Part shown: positions 34,573 through 42,325 of the stretch, in pieces
How positions within the stretch are numbered: the first letter of the stretch is position 1
Layout of the letters: the number at the start of each line of letters is the position of its first letter
Source of the DNA: Chitinophagaceae bacterium
GTDB taxonomy: Bacteria > Bacteroidota > Bacteroidia > Chitinophagales > Chitinophagaceae
Reading direction: 5' to 3'
NCBI GenBank assembly: GCA_025363355.1
Contig: JANYEB010000179.1
Coordinates: 1 to 62,164 of the forward strand
DNA: 62,164 nt
Notes under the pieces: generated by a model
Told to the model about the DNA's origin: nothing
Database searches by the model: none
The model's input: only the letters and a program-made list of their open reading frames with translations
Made by a program: the position numbers and the translations under genes

Positions 34573-35454
34573 ATGGCAGGTCAATTAAAAGAAGTTCGTA
34601 ATAGAATTAAAAGCGTTCAAAGTACTCAGCAAATTACCAAAGCAATGAAAATGGTAAGTGCCGCAAAATTGCGTAGAGCTCAAGATGCAATTATTCAAAT
34701 GCGTCCTTATGCTCAAAAATTGCAAGAAATGTTGAGCAATATTGTGAGCAATGTTGATGGAGGAACTTCTATAAAATTAGCAGAAGCTAGAGAAATTGAA
34801 AAAGTATTGTTTATTGTAATTACTAGTGATAGAGGTTTGTGTGGTGCATACAACAGCAATGTTGTTAAACTAACCAAAGCAACTATAGCAGAAAAATACC
34901 ATTCTCAATATCAAAAAGGAAATGTAATTATTTGGAATATTGGAAAAAAAGGTTGGGAAAGTATGAGCAAATCTGGCTTTGTTACTAGTGCTACTTTTAA
35001 AGATATTTACTTAAACCTAACTTTCGAAAACGTTCAAGCTGCTGCACAAGCTGCGGTAAAGGCATTTGAAAATAAAGAGTTTGATGCTGTTGAAGTTGTT
35101 TATAGTCAATTTAAAAATGCTGCAACACAAGAATTTGTATCGGAGCCATTCTTGCCAATTCCTAAAATTCAACCAAAAGCAGGAGCAAAAAAATCAAACT
35201 TTATTTTTGAACCAAATCAAGAAGAGTTAATTGCTGAGTTGATGCCCAAAATTCTAAACACACAATTATTTAAAGCTGTGCTAGATGGTAATGCTAGTGA
35301 ACATGGTGCAAGAATGACTGCAATGGATAAAGCAAGTGAAAATGCTAACGAATTATTAAAGTCGTTGAAAATCTCTTATAACCGAGCAAGACAAGCAGCT
35401 ATTACTACTGAGCTTACAGAAATTGTGAGTGGAGCAGCTGCATTGCAAGGATAA
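34573..35454 (+). CDS. atpG: ATP synthase F1 subunit gamma
   Basis: Central-stalk gamma subunit, 293 aa. The N-terminal RIKSVQSTQQITKAMKMVSAAKLRRAQ helix and C-terminal ARMTAMDKASENANELLKSL and YNRARQAAITTELTEI helix are both present and typical. It is not next to atpA as in most bacteria: the preceding gene is a beta-barrel behind a terminator and the next is scpB. So the F1Fo genes in this genome are split at least three ways. Confidence 0.97.
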   Translation: MAGQLKEVRNRIKSVQSTQQITKAMKMVSAAKLRRAQDAIIQMRPYAQKLQEMLSNIVSNVDGGTSIKLAEAREIEKVLFIVITSDRGLCGAYNSNVVKLTKATIAEKYHSQYQKGNVIIWNIGKKGWESMSKSGFVTSATFKDIYLNLTFENVQAAAQAAVKAFENKEFDAVEVVYSQFKNAATQEFVSEPFLPIPKIQPKAGAKKSNFIFEPNQEELIAELMPKILNTQLFKAVLDGNASEHGARMTAMDKASENANELLKSLKISYNRARQAAITTELTEIVSGAAALQG

Positions 35455-35467
35455 TTTTAATTTCTGA

Positions 35468-35529
35468 TTTGAAGATTTGCAATTTGAAGATTATTTAATT
35501 TTCAAATTTTCAAATTTTCAAATTTTCAA
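35468..35529 (+). repeat. Inverted octamer-repeat arms between atpG and scpB
   Basis: A left arm with TTGAAGAT, TTGCAAT and TTGAAGAT (35468-35491) faces four perfect copies of ATTTTCAA (35498-35529), whose reverse complement is TTGAAAAT. It resembles the inverted tandem arms at 2.8-3.2 kb in style but not in sequence, and has no cargo gene. Confidence 0.75.
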
Positions 35530-35539
35530 ATACTGAAAA

Positions 35540-36247
35540 TTGGAACTTTCTTTAATCATCCCACATATAGAAGCACTCATTTTTGCGAGTGATAAACCTT
35601 TAACAGTTTTAGATATTGTTGAACTAATTAATAATGCCTTTGGTTTTATAGATGAACGTGTTACACTTGATCAAATTGAAAGTTGCATAGAAGGGATTAA
35701 AGAAAAATACAACAGCGAATTTTATCCTTTTGAGGTAAGAGAAAGTGGCGGCGGTTTGCAATTCTTATCTAAAAAAGAATTTCATAAAACGATTGGTCAG
35801 TTAAATGGCGATAAGTTTTTAAAACGATTGTCCAACGCAGCCTTAGAATCTTTAGCCATTATTGCATATAAACAACCCATAACTAAAGGTGAAATTGAAA
35901 GAATACGTGGTGTAAACAGCGACTACAGTGTTCAAAAACTTTTAGAAAAAGAGTTGATTATTATTAGTGGGAGAAAAGAAGACCAGCCAGGTCAACCATT
36001 AATTTACTCAACATCTAAAAACTTTATGGATTACTTTGGTATTAATACTACCGATGATTTACCAAAAATTAGAGAAGTACTTGCAGAACAAATTGTTGAA
36101 GGCACCATTATTAATCCAATAGATTTTCAATCAAATTACAATTCACCAGAAGAAGAAACTAAAGCCAAGGAAGTTCCAGAAGAAGATAAACCAACTTTAG
36201 AAATCAATGAAGACGGCAGTTTAATTGATAGGGAAGAGGAGGTTTAG
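35540..36247 (+). CDS. scpB: Segregation and condensation protein B
   Basis: ScpB, a winged-helix subunit of the SMC-ScpA-ScpB condensin, 235 aa. The N-terminal IIPHIEALIFASDKPL is conserved; RLSNAALESLAIIAYKQPITKGEIERIRGV, the hallmark, is at about 94-125. The start is TTG at 35540; no later ATG keeps the N-terminus. The last about 45 residues are acidic. It overlaps the convergent GH3 gene by 4 nt. Confidence 0.93.
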   Translation: MELSLIIPHIEALIFASDKPLTVLDIVELINNAFGFIDERVTLDQIESCIEGIKEKYNSEFYPFEVRESGGGLQFLSKKEFHKTIGQLNGDKFLKRLSNAALESLAIIAYKQPITKGEIERIRGVNSDYSVQKLLEKELIIISGRKEDQPGQPLIYSTSKNFMDYFGINTTDDLPKIREVLAEQIVEGTIINPIDFQSNYNSPEEETKAKEVPEEDKPTLEINEDGSLIDREEEV

Positions 36248-37755
36248 CATTCCATCATCTCCAGTATTTCATCAATATAAACTCTGGTATTACTAAGTCT
36301 GGGTACTTTATGTTGCCCACCTACTTTATCTTTTTTAGATAACCATTGTGTAAATAATCCTTTGGGTAATGCTTTTATAATGGGCATTTGAAGTGCAATA
36401 TCTTTATGACGTTTTGCTTCGTAATCGCTGTTTAAAGTTTTTAAAGCACAATCTAATTCATAAGCAAACTCATTGATATTATTGGGCTGCCTTTCAAACT
36501 CAATCAACCATTCGTGAGCACCATTGCTGCTTGCATCAAAATATTTTGGGGCTGCAGTATAATCGTTTACAACACTATTGGTTTTATTGCAAGCAATAGC
36601 AATTGCTTTGTCGGCATTGTCTATCATCAACTCTTCACCAAAAGCATTGATATAATGCTTTAATCTGCCACTTACTTTTATTCTGTGTGGGCTAAGACTT
36701 GTAAACACAATAGTATCCCCAATTAAATATCTCCACAATCCACCATTTGTAGTAATTACAGGTGCATAATGTTTGCCAATTTCAACTTTGCTTAATCCAA
36801 TTGTTCTTGGGTTGGATTTGCCATATTCTTCAACAGGCATAAACTCATAAAAAATACCGTGATTTAAAAATAGTAGCATTCCATCTTGGCTTAAATCATC
36901 TTGTGCAGCAAAAAAACCTTCGCTTGCATTATATATTTCAACATAGTTAATAGGCTTGCCAATAATTTGTTCAAACTGCTGTTTATATGGCACAAAAGAA
37001 ACGCCCCCATGAATGTATAATTCAAGATTGGGCCATACATCTGCTATCTTTTCTTTGCCTGTTATTTCTAAAATTCTTTTTAGCAAAACCAACGTCCATG
37101 TTGGCACACCAGATAATGATGTTACATTTTCCTTAATTGTGCTTTCAGCTAATTTCTCAATTTTTTCTTCCCATTCATCTAACAATGCAATACTTAATTC
37201 AGGCGTTCGCAACCATTGTCCCCAATAAGGCGTGTTTTGCAATAAAACGGCACTTAAATCGCCAAACTGAATATTATCACTAACAAAACTTAACTGATGG
37301 CTACCACCAATTACCAATCCTTTACCAGTAAGCAAATCACTCTCTGGATTAGCAATGTAATAAAGGCTTAACACATCTTTTGCTCCTTGAAAATGACAGC
37401 CTTCTAAACTTTCTTTTGTTATAGGAATAAATTTACTTTTACTGTTAGTTGTACCACTGCTTTTTGCAAACCAGTTTACAGGCGTGTTCCAAAGCAAATG
37501 TTCTTCTTCATTCATTAATCTTTCAACATAAGGCTTAATATCTTCGTATTCATGAATAGGAATAGAGCTTTTAAAATCTGTGATAGAAAATAATTTTGTG
37601 AGTCCATATTTCCTACCAATTTCTGTGTACTGGGCGTGTGTAACTAAATCTTGTAGTACTTCTCTTTGTGTTGCAATAGGATTTTGCAACCAGTTTTCTG
37701 TTCGCCATTGACGAATACGAGCTAATCTTGATATGGCAGGACTAAGCAGTTTCAA
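36244..37755 (-). CDS. GH3 family acyl-adenylating enzyme
   Basis: A 503-residue member of the GH3 adenylate-forming family (known from plants as auxin- and jasmonate-amino-acid ligases; bacterial role unknown). Motif I-like FAKSSGTTNSKSKFIPI (about 94-110), then YNASEGFFAAQDD (about 264-276), and IGDTIVFTSLSPHRIKVSGR are characteristic. The start is a TTG; no ATG is found near the needed N-terminus. It is convergent with scpB. Confidence 0.85.
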   Translation of the reverse strand: MKLLSPAISRLARIRQWRTENWLQNPIATQREVLQDLVTHAQYTEIGRKYGLTKLFSITDFKSSIPIHEYEDIKPYVERLMNEEEHLLWNTPVNWFAKSSGTTNSKSKFIPITKESLEGCHFQGAKDVLSLYYIANPESDLLTGKGLVIGGSHQLSFVSDNIQFGDLSAVLLQNTPYWGQWLRTPELSIALLDEWEEKIEKLAESTIKENVTSLSGVPTWTLVLLKRILEITGKEKIADVWPNLELYIHGGVSFVPYKQQFEQIIGKPINYVEIYNASEGFFAAQDDLSQDGMLLFLNHGIFYEFMPVEEYGKSNPRTIGLSKVEIGKHYAPVITTNGGLWRYLIGDTIVFTSLSPHRIKVSGRLKHYINAFGEELMIDNADKAIAIACNKTNSVVNDYTAAPKYFDASSNGAHEWLIEFERQPNNINEFAYELDCALKTLNSDYEAKRHKDIALQMPIIKALPKGLFTQWLSKKDKVGGQHKVPRLSNTRVYIDEILEMMEC

Positions 37756-37862
37756 TTTTCAGGGTTTAAAGACATCGGCAATTTAGTCGTTTTTTATAAC
37801 TGTGCAAACTTTGTTTTTATGAATGATTTTGAAACATAGAACATCATTGAGGTTACTTAACC

Positions 37863-37870
37863 TAAATTTG
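37863..37870 (+). promoter_or_regulatory. -7 element TAAATTTG, 4 nt before engB start
   Basis: Exact TAnnTTTG match ending 4 nt before the ATG at 37875, implying a leaderless transcript. Confidence 0.6.
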
Positions 37871-37874
37871 CCCA

Positions 37875-38477
37875 ATGCGAATAAAATCTGCTAAGTATAT
37901 TATATCTTCTCCGACGTTTGATAAATGCCCTAAACCCGATAAACCAGAGTTTGCATTTATTGGAAGAAGTAATGTAGGAAAATCATCATTAATTAATATG
38001 TTGGTGAGTCAAAAGAATTTGGCAAAAACATCATCAACACCCGGTAAAACCCAATTGATAAATCATTTTGAAATTAATGAAAAATGGTATTTGGTTGATT
38101 TGCCTGGATATGGCTATGCCAAAGTTGCACAAAACGATAGAAGACGTTGGGAGCAAATGATTGAAAATTATTTAAGAAAAAGAGAAAATCTATTGAACGT
38201 TTTTGTGTTGATTGATAGCAGACATAAACCTCAAAATATAGACTTAGAATTTGTGAATCAATTAGGCAAATGGGAAATTCCTTTTACATTGATTTTTACA
38301 AAATCTGATAAAGAAAAACCCGGTGTTGTTAAAAGAAATGTTGCTGCTTTTTTAGATGCAATGAGAGAAGTGTGGGAGTTTTTGCCACCAAATTTTGTAA
38401 CAAGTGCAGAGAAAAAAATTGGCAGAGATGAGGTGTTGGTTTTTCTTGATGAATGTTTAAACAAGGTTGTAGAATAA
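37875..38477 (+). CDS. engB: Ribosome biogenesis GTPase YihA/YsxC (EngB)
   Basis: A 200-residue TRAFAC GTPase required for 50S assembly. G1 is GRSNVGKSS (about 31-39), G2 STPGKTQ, G3 DLPGYGYA (about 74-81), G4 TKSD and G5 SAEK. Family length and order are normal. It is probably leaderless. Confidence 0.95.
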   Translation: MRIKSAKYIISSPTFDKCPKPDKPEFAFIGRSNVGKSSLINMLVSQKNLAKTSSTPGKTQLINHFEINEKWYLVDLPGYGYAKVAQNDRRRWEQMIENYLRKRENLLNVFVLIDSRHKPQNIDLEFVNQLGKWEIPFTLIFTKSDKEKPGVVKRNVAAFLDAMREVWEFLPPNFVTSAEKKIGRDEVLVFLDECLNKVVE

Positions 38478-38517
38478 TTTAATAATTGCTAAAATTTATC
38501 ACGTAATAACGTTTAAA

Positions 38518-38757
38518 ATGGAACCTAAAATAGTAGCTTATTTAAAGCGAATTATTAAAACATTAATAATTGGATTAGTATGGATGGCTATTAATGTTAG
38601 GTTTGGAATTATGAGCAATTATGCTTTTGTAGAGTATAAAATATCTACAGGTAATATTATTTATTATATATGGTTTTTAATCAGCTTATCATTTTTAGGA
38701 TACTATATGTATAAAATTTGGAAAGACCCTTTGAATTTTGATGAGGATAATGATTAA
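38518..38757 (+). CDS. Small two-TM membrane protein
   Basis: A 79-residue protein with two hydrophobic helices (about 13-31 and 46-66) and an acidic C-terminus (KDPLNFDEDND). Family not recognised. It overlaps the convergent barrel gene by 4 nt, and follows engB by about 40 nt, so it may be cotranscribed with it. Confidence 0.65.
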   Translation: MEPKIVAYLKRIIKTLIIGLVWMAINVRFGIMSNYAFVEYKISTGNIIYYIWFLISLSFLGYYMYKIWKDPLNFDEDND

Positions 38758-39599
38758 TATTTATACATATCATCGGGGCATTTATATTTTTCTAAATTGA
38801 AGGAAAATCCAATATGAAAAGTAGCATAAGAATCATTAGCAATTGTGTTGCCTCTTTGTCTGCCTTGAATACCAATTGTTGAGCCTATTTCATAACTTCT
38901 GTCTGTTAATAAAGCAGCAGGACTGCCAGCTGCAAAAACAGCAGGATCAACGTAAGTTGTACTTACATCATCTAAATAGTCGGTACTTGTAAATCTGTAT
39001 CTAAACTCTGTGAAAATATTAAAATTGTTATTTAAAGCATATTTAAAACCTATGGTTAATGGCATACAAAACGCATAGTTTTTATAAGGTTGTCTGTTAG
39101 GATAAAGTTCAGAACCCTGACCCTCAGTTCCAACAATTCTCAGCATATATTTTTCTCCATTCAAATATGCATAAGGATCATAGTTAAACACACCAACACC
39201 TATTCCAATGTATGGGGTATAATTATATCCTTCAAAACCAGGATGAAATTTAAAGAAGTTGAATGTGCCGTTTAAAGAAAATTCCCACACATCTGTATTA
39301 AAGCTAAGGTTACGATTTTGTTGAAAAACGTTTTTGCTGTACTTATCTGCAAAGGCTAAAAATGCATAGGTTGCAGAAACTTTTATACCAACATAATTAT
39401 TCATTTGTTTGGTATAATGAAGAGCTCCAGAAAATTTAGGACGTGTTATATTAACATCTGGATTTAAGTCGCCAAAATAGTTGGCAATGCCAGCAGAAAT
39501 ACCAATTTCTCCCGCATGTTCAAAACTCTCTAAATATTGAGCATTAACATTTTTAAAAGCCACAAAAAGAAACACACATAAAACAAATCTTTTCATCAT
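38754..39599 (-). CDS. DUF6089-like outer-membrane beta-barrel protein
   Basis: A 281-residue exported barrel: signal peptide to about residue 20 (NVNAQ), then HAGEIGISAGIANYFGDLNPD near the N-terminus, typical of DUF6089 proteins in Bacteroidota, then GFKYALNNNFNIFTEFRYRFT and a C-terminal FHIGFSFNLEKYKCP. The role is unknown; the family is common near envelope and cell-wall genes in this phylum. Confidence 0.78.
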   Translation of the reverse strand: MMKRFVLCVFLFVAFKNVNAQYLESFEHAGEIGISAGIANYFGDLNPDVNITRPKFSGALHYTKQMNNYVGIKVSATYAFLAFADKYSKNVFQQNRNLSFNTDVWEFSLNGTFNFFKFHPGFEGYNYTPYIGIGVGVFNYDPYAYLNGEKYMLRIVGTEGQGSELYPNRQPYKNYAFCMPLTIGFKYALNNNFNIFTEFRYRFTSTDYLDDVSTTYVDPAVFAAGSPAALLTDRSYEIGSTIGIQGRQRGNTIANDSYATFHIGFSFNLEKYKCPDDMYKY

Positions 39600-39716
39600 A
39601 AAATCAAAATATTCTAAACAAATAATGTTTGTTGTTGAAACGAATTACAAAAAATTAGGTAGAGATGTGACTATAATATTTTTGATAAAGATGATATAAT
39701 GAATGCAAAATAAAAG

Positions 39717-40586
39717 TTAATTTCTTTTATCCATACCCCAAGTTAACTTATTTCTTAGTGTAGATAGAAAACTATTTTCGTTTAAACGAATAAGATTTAC
39801 AGTAAACTCCTCTTTTTTTACGGCAATCTGAATGTTAATATTTACAAATTCCCTTCTAGCATCCATCACACAAATATATTGATTTGATCTGCCTTCTACT
39901 TCAAACGAAATAATGTTTGAGTCTGCAACTACAATTGGGCGAACATTTAAGTTGTGTGGAGCAACTGGTGTTATAACAAAACTTGAAGACTCTGGAAAAA
40001 GGATAGGGCCATTACAGCTTAAGTTATAGCCTGTTGAACCTGTTGGTGTAGATACAATTAATCCATCTGCCCAATAGGTATTTAAAAACTCTCCATTGAT
40101 ATAAGTATGAATTTTAATCATTGGCGATGTATCTCTTTTATGCAATGCAAATTCATTGAGTGCAAAAGGGGTATCGCCAAACAAATTATTATCAGAATCA
40201 ATATGTATCAAACTTCTTTTATCAACAATAAAAGTGTGATGCATCAATGCTTCAACGGCACTTGCAATTTCGTTTTTACTAATGTTTGCTAAAAAGCCAA
40301 GCCTTCCAAAATTAATACCTAAGATTGGAATATTGCTATCACGCACCATTGTAACTGCATCTAAAATAGTTCCATCACCACCAACACTTATCAAACACTC
40401 AACATCATTAGCAACCAAATCTTCATAAGAATTAAAAATAGAAAAATTAACCTGAGGCGGCAGTTGCCAAACCAATGCTTCGAATAAAAAAACAGTTGCT
40501 TTACGTGAAAGCAACTCACTTAACAAAAACTGCATTGGAGCATTTTGCTCTGCATCCAACCCCCTGCTATAAATTGCTACTATCAT
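39717..40586 (-). CDS. nadK: NAD kinase
   Basis: A 289-residue NAD kinase that makes NADP from NAD and ATP. The GGDGT motif (ISVGGDGTILDA, about 67-78), NFGRLGFLA, and the substrate-binding region DGLIVSTPTGSTGYNLSCNGPI are present. TACCTTTA (a near -7 element) lies 19 nt upstream of the start on the minus strand. Confidence 0.95.
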   Translation of the reverse strand: MIVAIYSRGLDAEQNAPMQFLLSELLSRKATVFLFEALVWQLPPQVNFSIFNSYEDLVANDVECLISVGGDGTILDAVTMVRDSNIPILGINFGRLGFLANISKNEIASAVEALMHHTFIVDKRSLIHIDSDNNLFGDTPFALNEFALHKRDTSPMIKIHTYINGEFLNTYWADGLIVSTPTGSTGYNLSCNGPILFPESSSFVITPVAPHNLNVRPIVVADSNIISFEVEGRSNQYICVMDARREFVNINIQIAVKKEEFTVNLIRLNENSFLSTLRNKLTWGMDKRN

Positions 40587-40760
40587 TATAAAGTGAAATA
40601 AGGAGTAAAGGTAAGGTTTGAGACGTTAATGGTGTTTTAGAGAAATTTTTTTGTACTTAAGTCTTAATTAATTGTAAAAAATAGGTTATTCACTAGGTGT
40701 TAATAATAAAGTAATGAGGTATTAGCTAAATAACTTCTAAATTTAGCAAACTTTATTATT

Positions 40761-41234
40761 ATGCATTGGAGAAAATTTAATGGCGAGGCTCTTAATCTTC
40801 CAATTAAAGATGCTGTAGCCGAAACAATTATCAGAGAAACTTCTAATGGAATTAAATTAAAGGTTTGTATTGGAACCGATAGTCAAGTAAAGGGTAGCGA
40901 TACCGAATTTGCAACAGTAATTGTTTTTTTGCGTGAACACAATGGTGGTTTTATGTTCATTCATAACGAAAAAACAAAACAGAAATATCACATCAAAGAA
41001 CGGATGTTAGCAGAAGTTGCAATGAGCATTGATATTGCATATCAACTATGTGATTTATTTATTGCATACAATGTTGAAATGGAAGTTCATGCAGATATTA
41101 ATACTGACCCTCATTTTAAAAGTAACGATGCTTTAAAAGAAGCAATGGGTTACATTTTAGGAATGGGCTTTGCTTTTAAAGCCAAGCCAGAAGCCTTTGC
41201 TAGCAGTTGTTGTGCAGATAAGGTTTGTAATTAA
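40761..41234 (+). CDS. YkuK family ribonuclease H-like protein
   Basis: A 157-residue protein of the YkuK (DUF458) family, RNase H-like fold. The N-terminal GTDSQVKGSDTEFATVIV contains the acidic first strand, followed by YHIKERMLAEVAMS, VEVHADINTDP-like VHADINTDPHFKSN and a C-terminal AFASSCCADKVCN. Enzymatic activity is not established for the family. Confidence 0.85.
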   Translation: MHWRKFNGEALNLPIKDAVAETIIRETSNGIKLKVCIGTDSQVKGSDTEFATVIVFLREHNGGFMFIHNEKTKQKYHIKERMLAEVAMSIDIAYQLCDLFIAYNVEMEVHADINTDPHFKSNDALKEAMGYILGMGFAFKAKPEAFASSCCADKVCN

Positions 41235-41333
41235 TTATACCCCCTGACCACTTGGCGAATTAAAAAATATACAACACTTTGTGTACTTAGTATTCTTTGA
41301 TACTTTGCGTTAAAAAAGAGTTTCTTTTGCACT

Positions 41334-41996
41334 ATGAAACCTGTATTAATTTATTGCTATGATGCTTACTGTGGATGGTGCTATGGGTTTAGTAAAGTTA
41401 TCACAACTATTGAAAAAGAATTCAACAATCAATTTGGATTTGAAGTGCTAAGTGGCGGTATGATTCTGCCTGAAAAGCCCGTGCATATAGAAGCCACAGC
41501 ACATTATATAAAAGAGGCATATAAAACAGTTGAAGAATATAGTGGTGTTAAGTTTGGCGATGATTATTTATGGCATATTAATCACCCAGATTTAAGTGAC
41601 TGGTTTCTTAACAGTGAAAAACCAGCAATAGCATTGTGTATTTTTAAAGAATATTATCCCGAAAGACAATTAGAATTTGCTGCTGATTTGCAATATGCAT
41701 TGCATTTTGAAGGTAGAGATCTAACAGATGACGAAGCATATAGACATTTGCTTGAAAAGTATAGTATTCAACCAGAAACTTTTTATGAAAAACTAAAAAG
41801 TGATGAATACAAACAGAAAGCTCACTATGAATTTGCATTGTGCAAACAATTACAAGTAACAGGTTACCCTTGTGTTTTAATTCAACTAAGCGAAAGCAAG
41901 TTTTATTTATTATCAAGAGGTTATACTTCTTATGAAAATTTAAAAGCAAGAATTGAAAATGTTTTGAGTGAGCAAAGCAAACAACCGCTTCAATAA
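41334..41996 (+). CDS. DsbA family thioredoxin-fold oxidoreductase (FrnE-like)
   Basis: A 220-residue protein with CGWC at residues 13-16 (YCGWCYGF) in a thioredoxin fold with inserted helical domain and a cis-proline loop (TGYPCVLI). No signal peptide, so it is cytoplasmic like the FrnE/PDI-like group rather than periplasmic DsbA. It precedes the cobalamin riboswitch, with no sign of a shared promoter. A TTCTTTTG sequence lies 4 nt before its ATG, a near -7 element. Confidence 0.85.
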   Translation: MKPVLIYCYDAYCGWCYGFSKVITTIEKEFNNQFGFEVLSGGMILPEKPVHIEATAHYIKEAYKTVEEYSGVKFGDDYLWHINHPDLSDWFLNSEKPAIALCIFKEYYPERQLEFAADLQYALHFEGRDLTDDEAYRHLLEKYSIQPETFYEKLKSDEYKQKAHYEFALCKQLQVTGYPCVLIQLSESKFYLLSRGYTSYENLKARIENVLSEQSKQPLQ

Positions 41997-42023
41997 ATTA
42001 TTTCCTTTTTTCAATCTCAACCC

Positions 42024-42031
42024 TACATTTG
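42024..42031 (+). promoter_or_regulatory. -7 element of the btuB transcript
   Basis: TACATTTG, exact TAnnTTTG match, just upstream of the cobalamin riboswitch; predicted start of transcription about 42038. Confidence 0.65.
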
Positions 42032-42044
42032 CAACGATTTGGTT

Positions 42045-42240
42045 TTTCTACTTCACGTAGAAAATTAAAAGGGAATCTTGTTAAAATCAAGAACTATCCC
42101 CGTAGCTGTAAAGCAGAATCAGTAATGGTTCAACTTCAATAAAACCACTGTATAAAAACGGGAAGGTGAAGTGAATGCTAAGTCAGAAGACCTGCCATAA
42201 TTATAGTATTCACGGCTTTCGGGCGAAAGGCATGGAATTT
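42045..42240 (+). ncRNA. Cobalamin (B12) riboswitch
   Basis: Conserved elements are present in order: AAAAGGGAAT (about 42067-42076), CCCCGTAGCTGTAA (42098-42111), GGGAAGGTGAAGTGAATGC, and the B12 box AAGTCAGAAGACCTGCC (42180-42196). P1 pairing can form between AATTA (about 42063) and TAATT (about 42198). A separate TTTTCTAC/GTAGAAAA hairpin (about 42045-42064) precedes it. It lies upstream of a BtuB-type TonB receptor, the classic target, so cobalamin is expected to repress uptake. Confidence 0.95.
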
Positions 42241-42325
42241 AAGAGGCTTATTTAGTCGTTTATTTTTCTACGTTTTAGTTTTCTCGAAAGCTCATTGTTT
42301 CATCATCAAAAACATCAACAATGAG
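42215..42325 (+). promoter_or_regulatory. Predicted expression platform occluding the btuB start codon
   Basis: CTCATTGTT (42291-42299) is perfectly complementary to AACAATGAG (42317-42325), which contains the btuB ATG, giving a 9-bp start-codon hairpin. CGAAAGC (42285-42291) can instead pair with GCTTTCG (42215-42221) downstream of the B12 box; the two pairings compete at base 42291. No U-run follows, so translational control fits better than termination. Confidence 0.55.
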
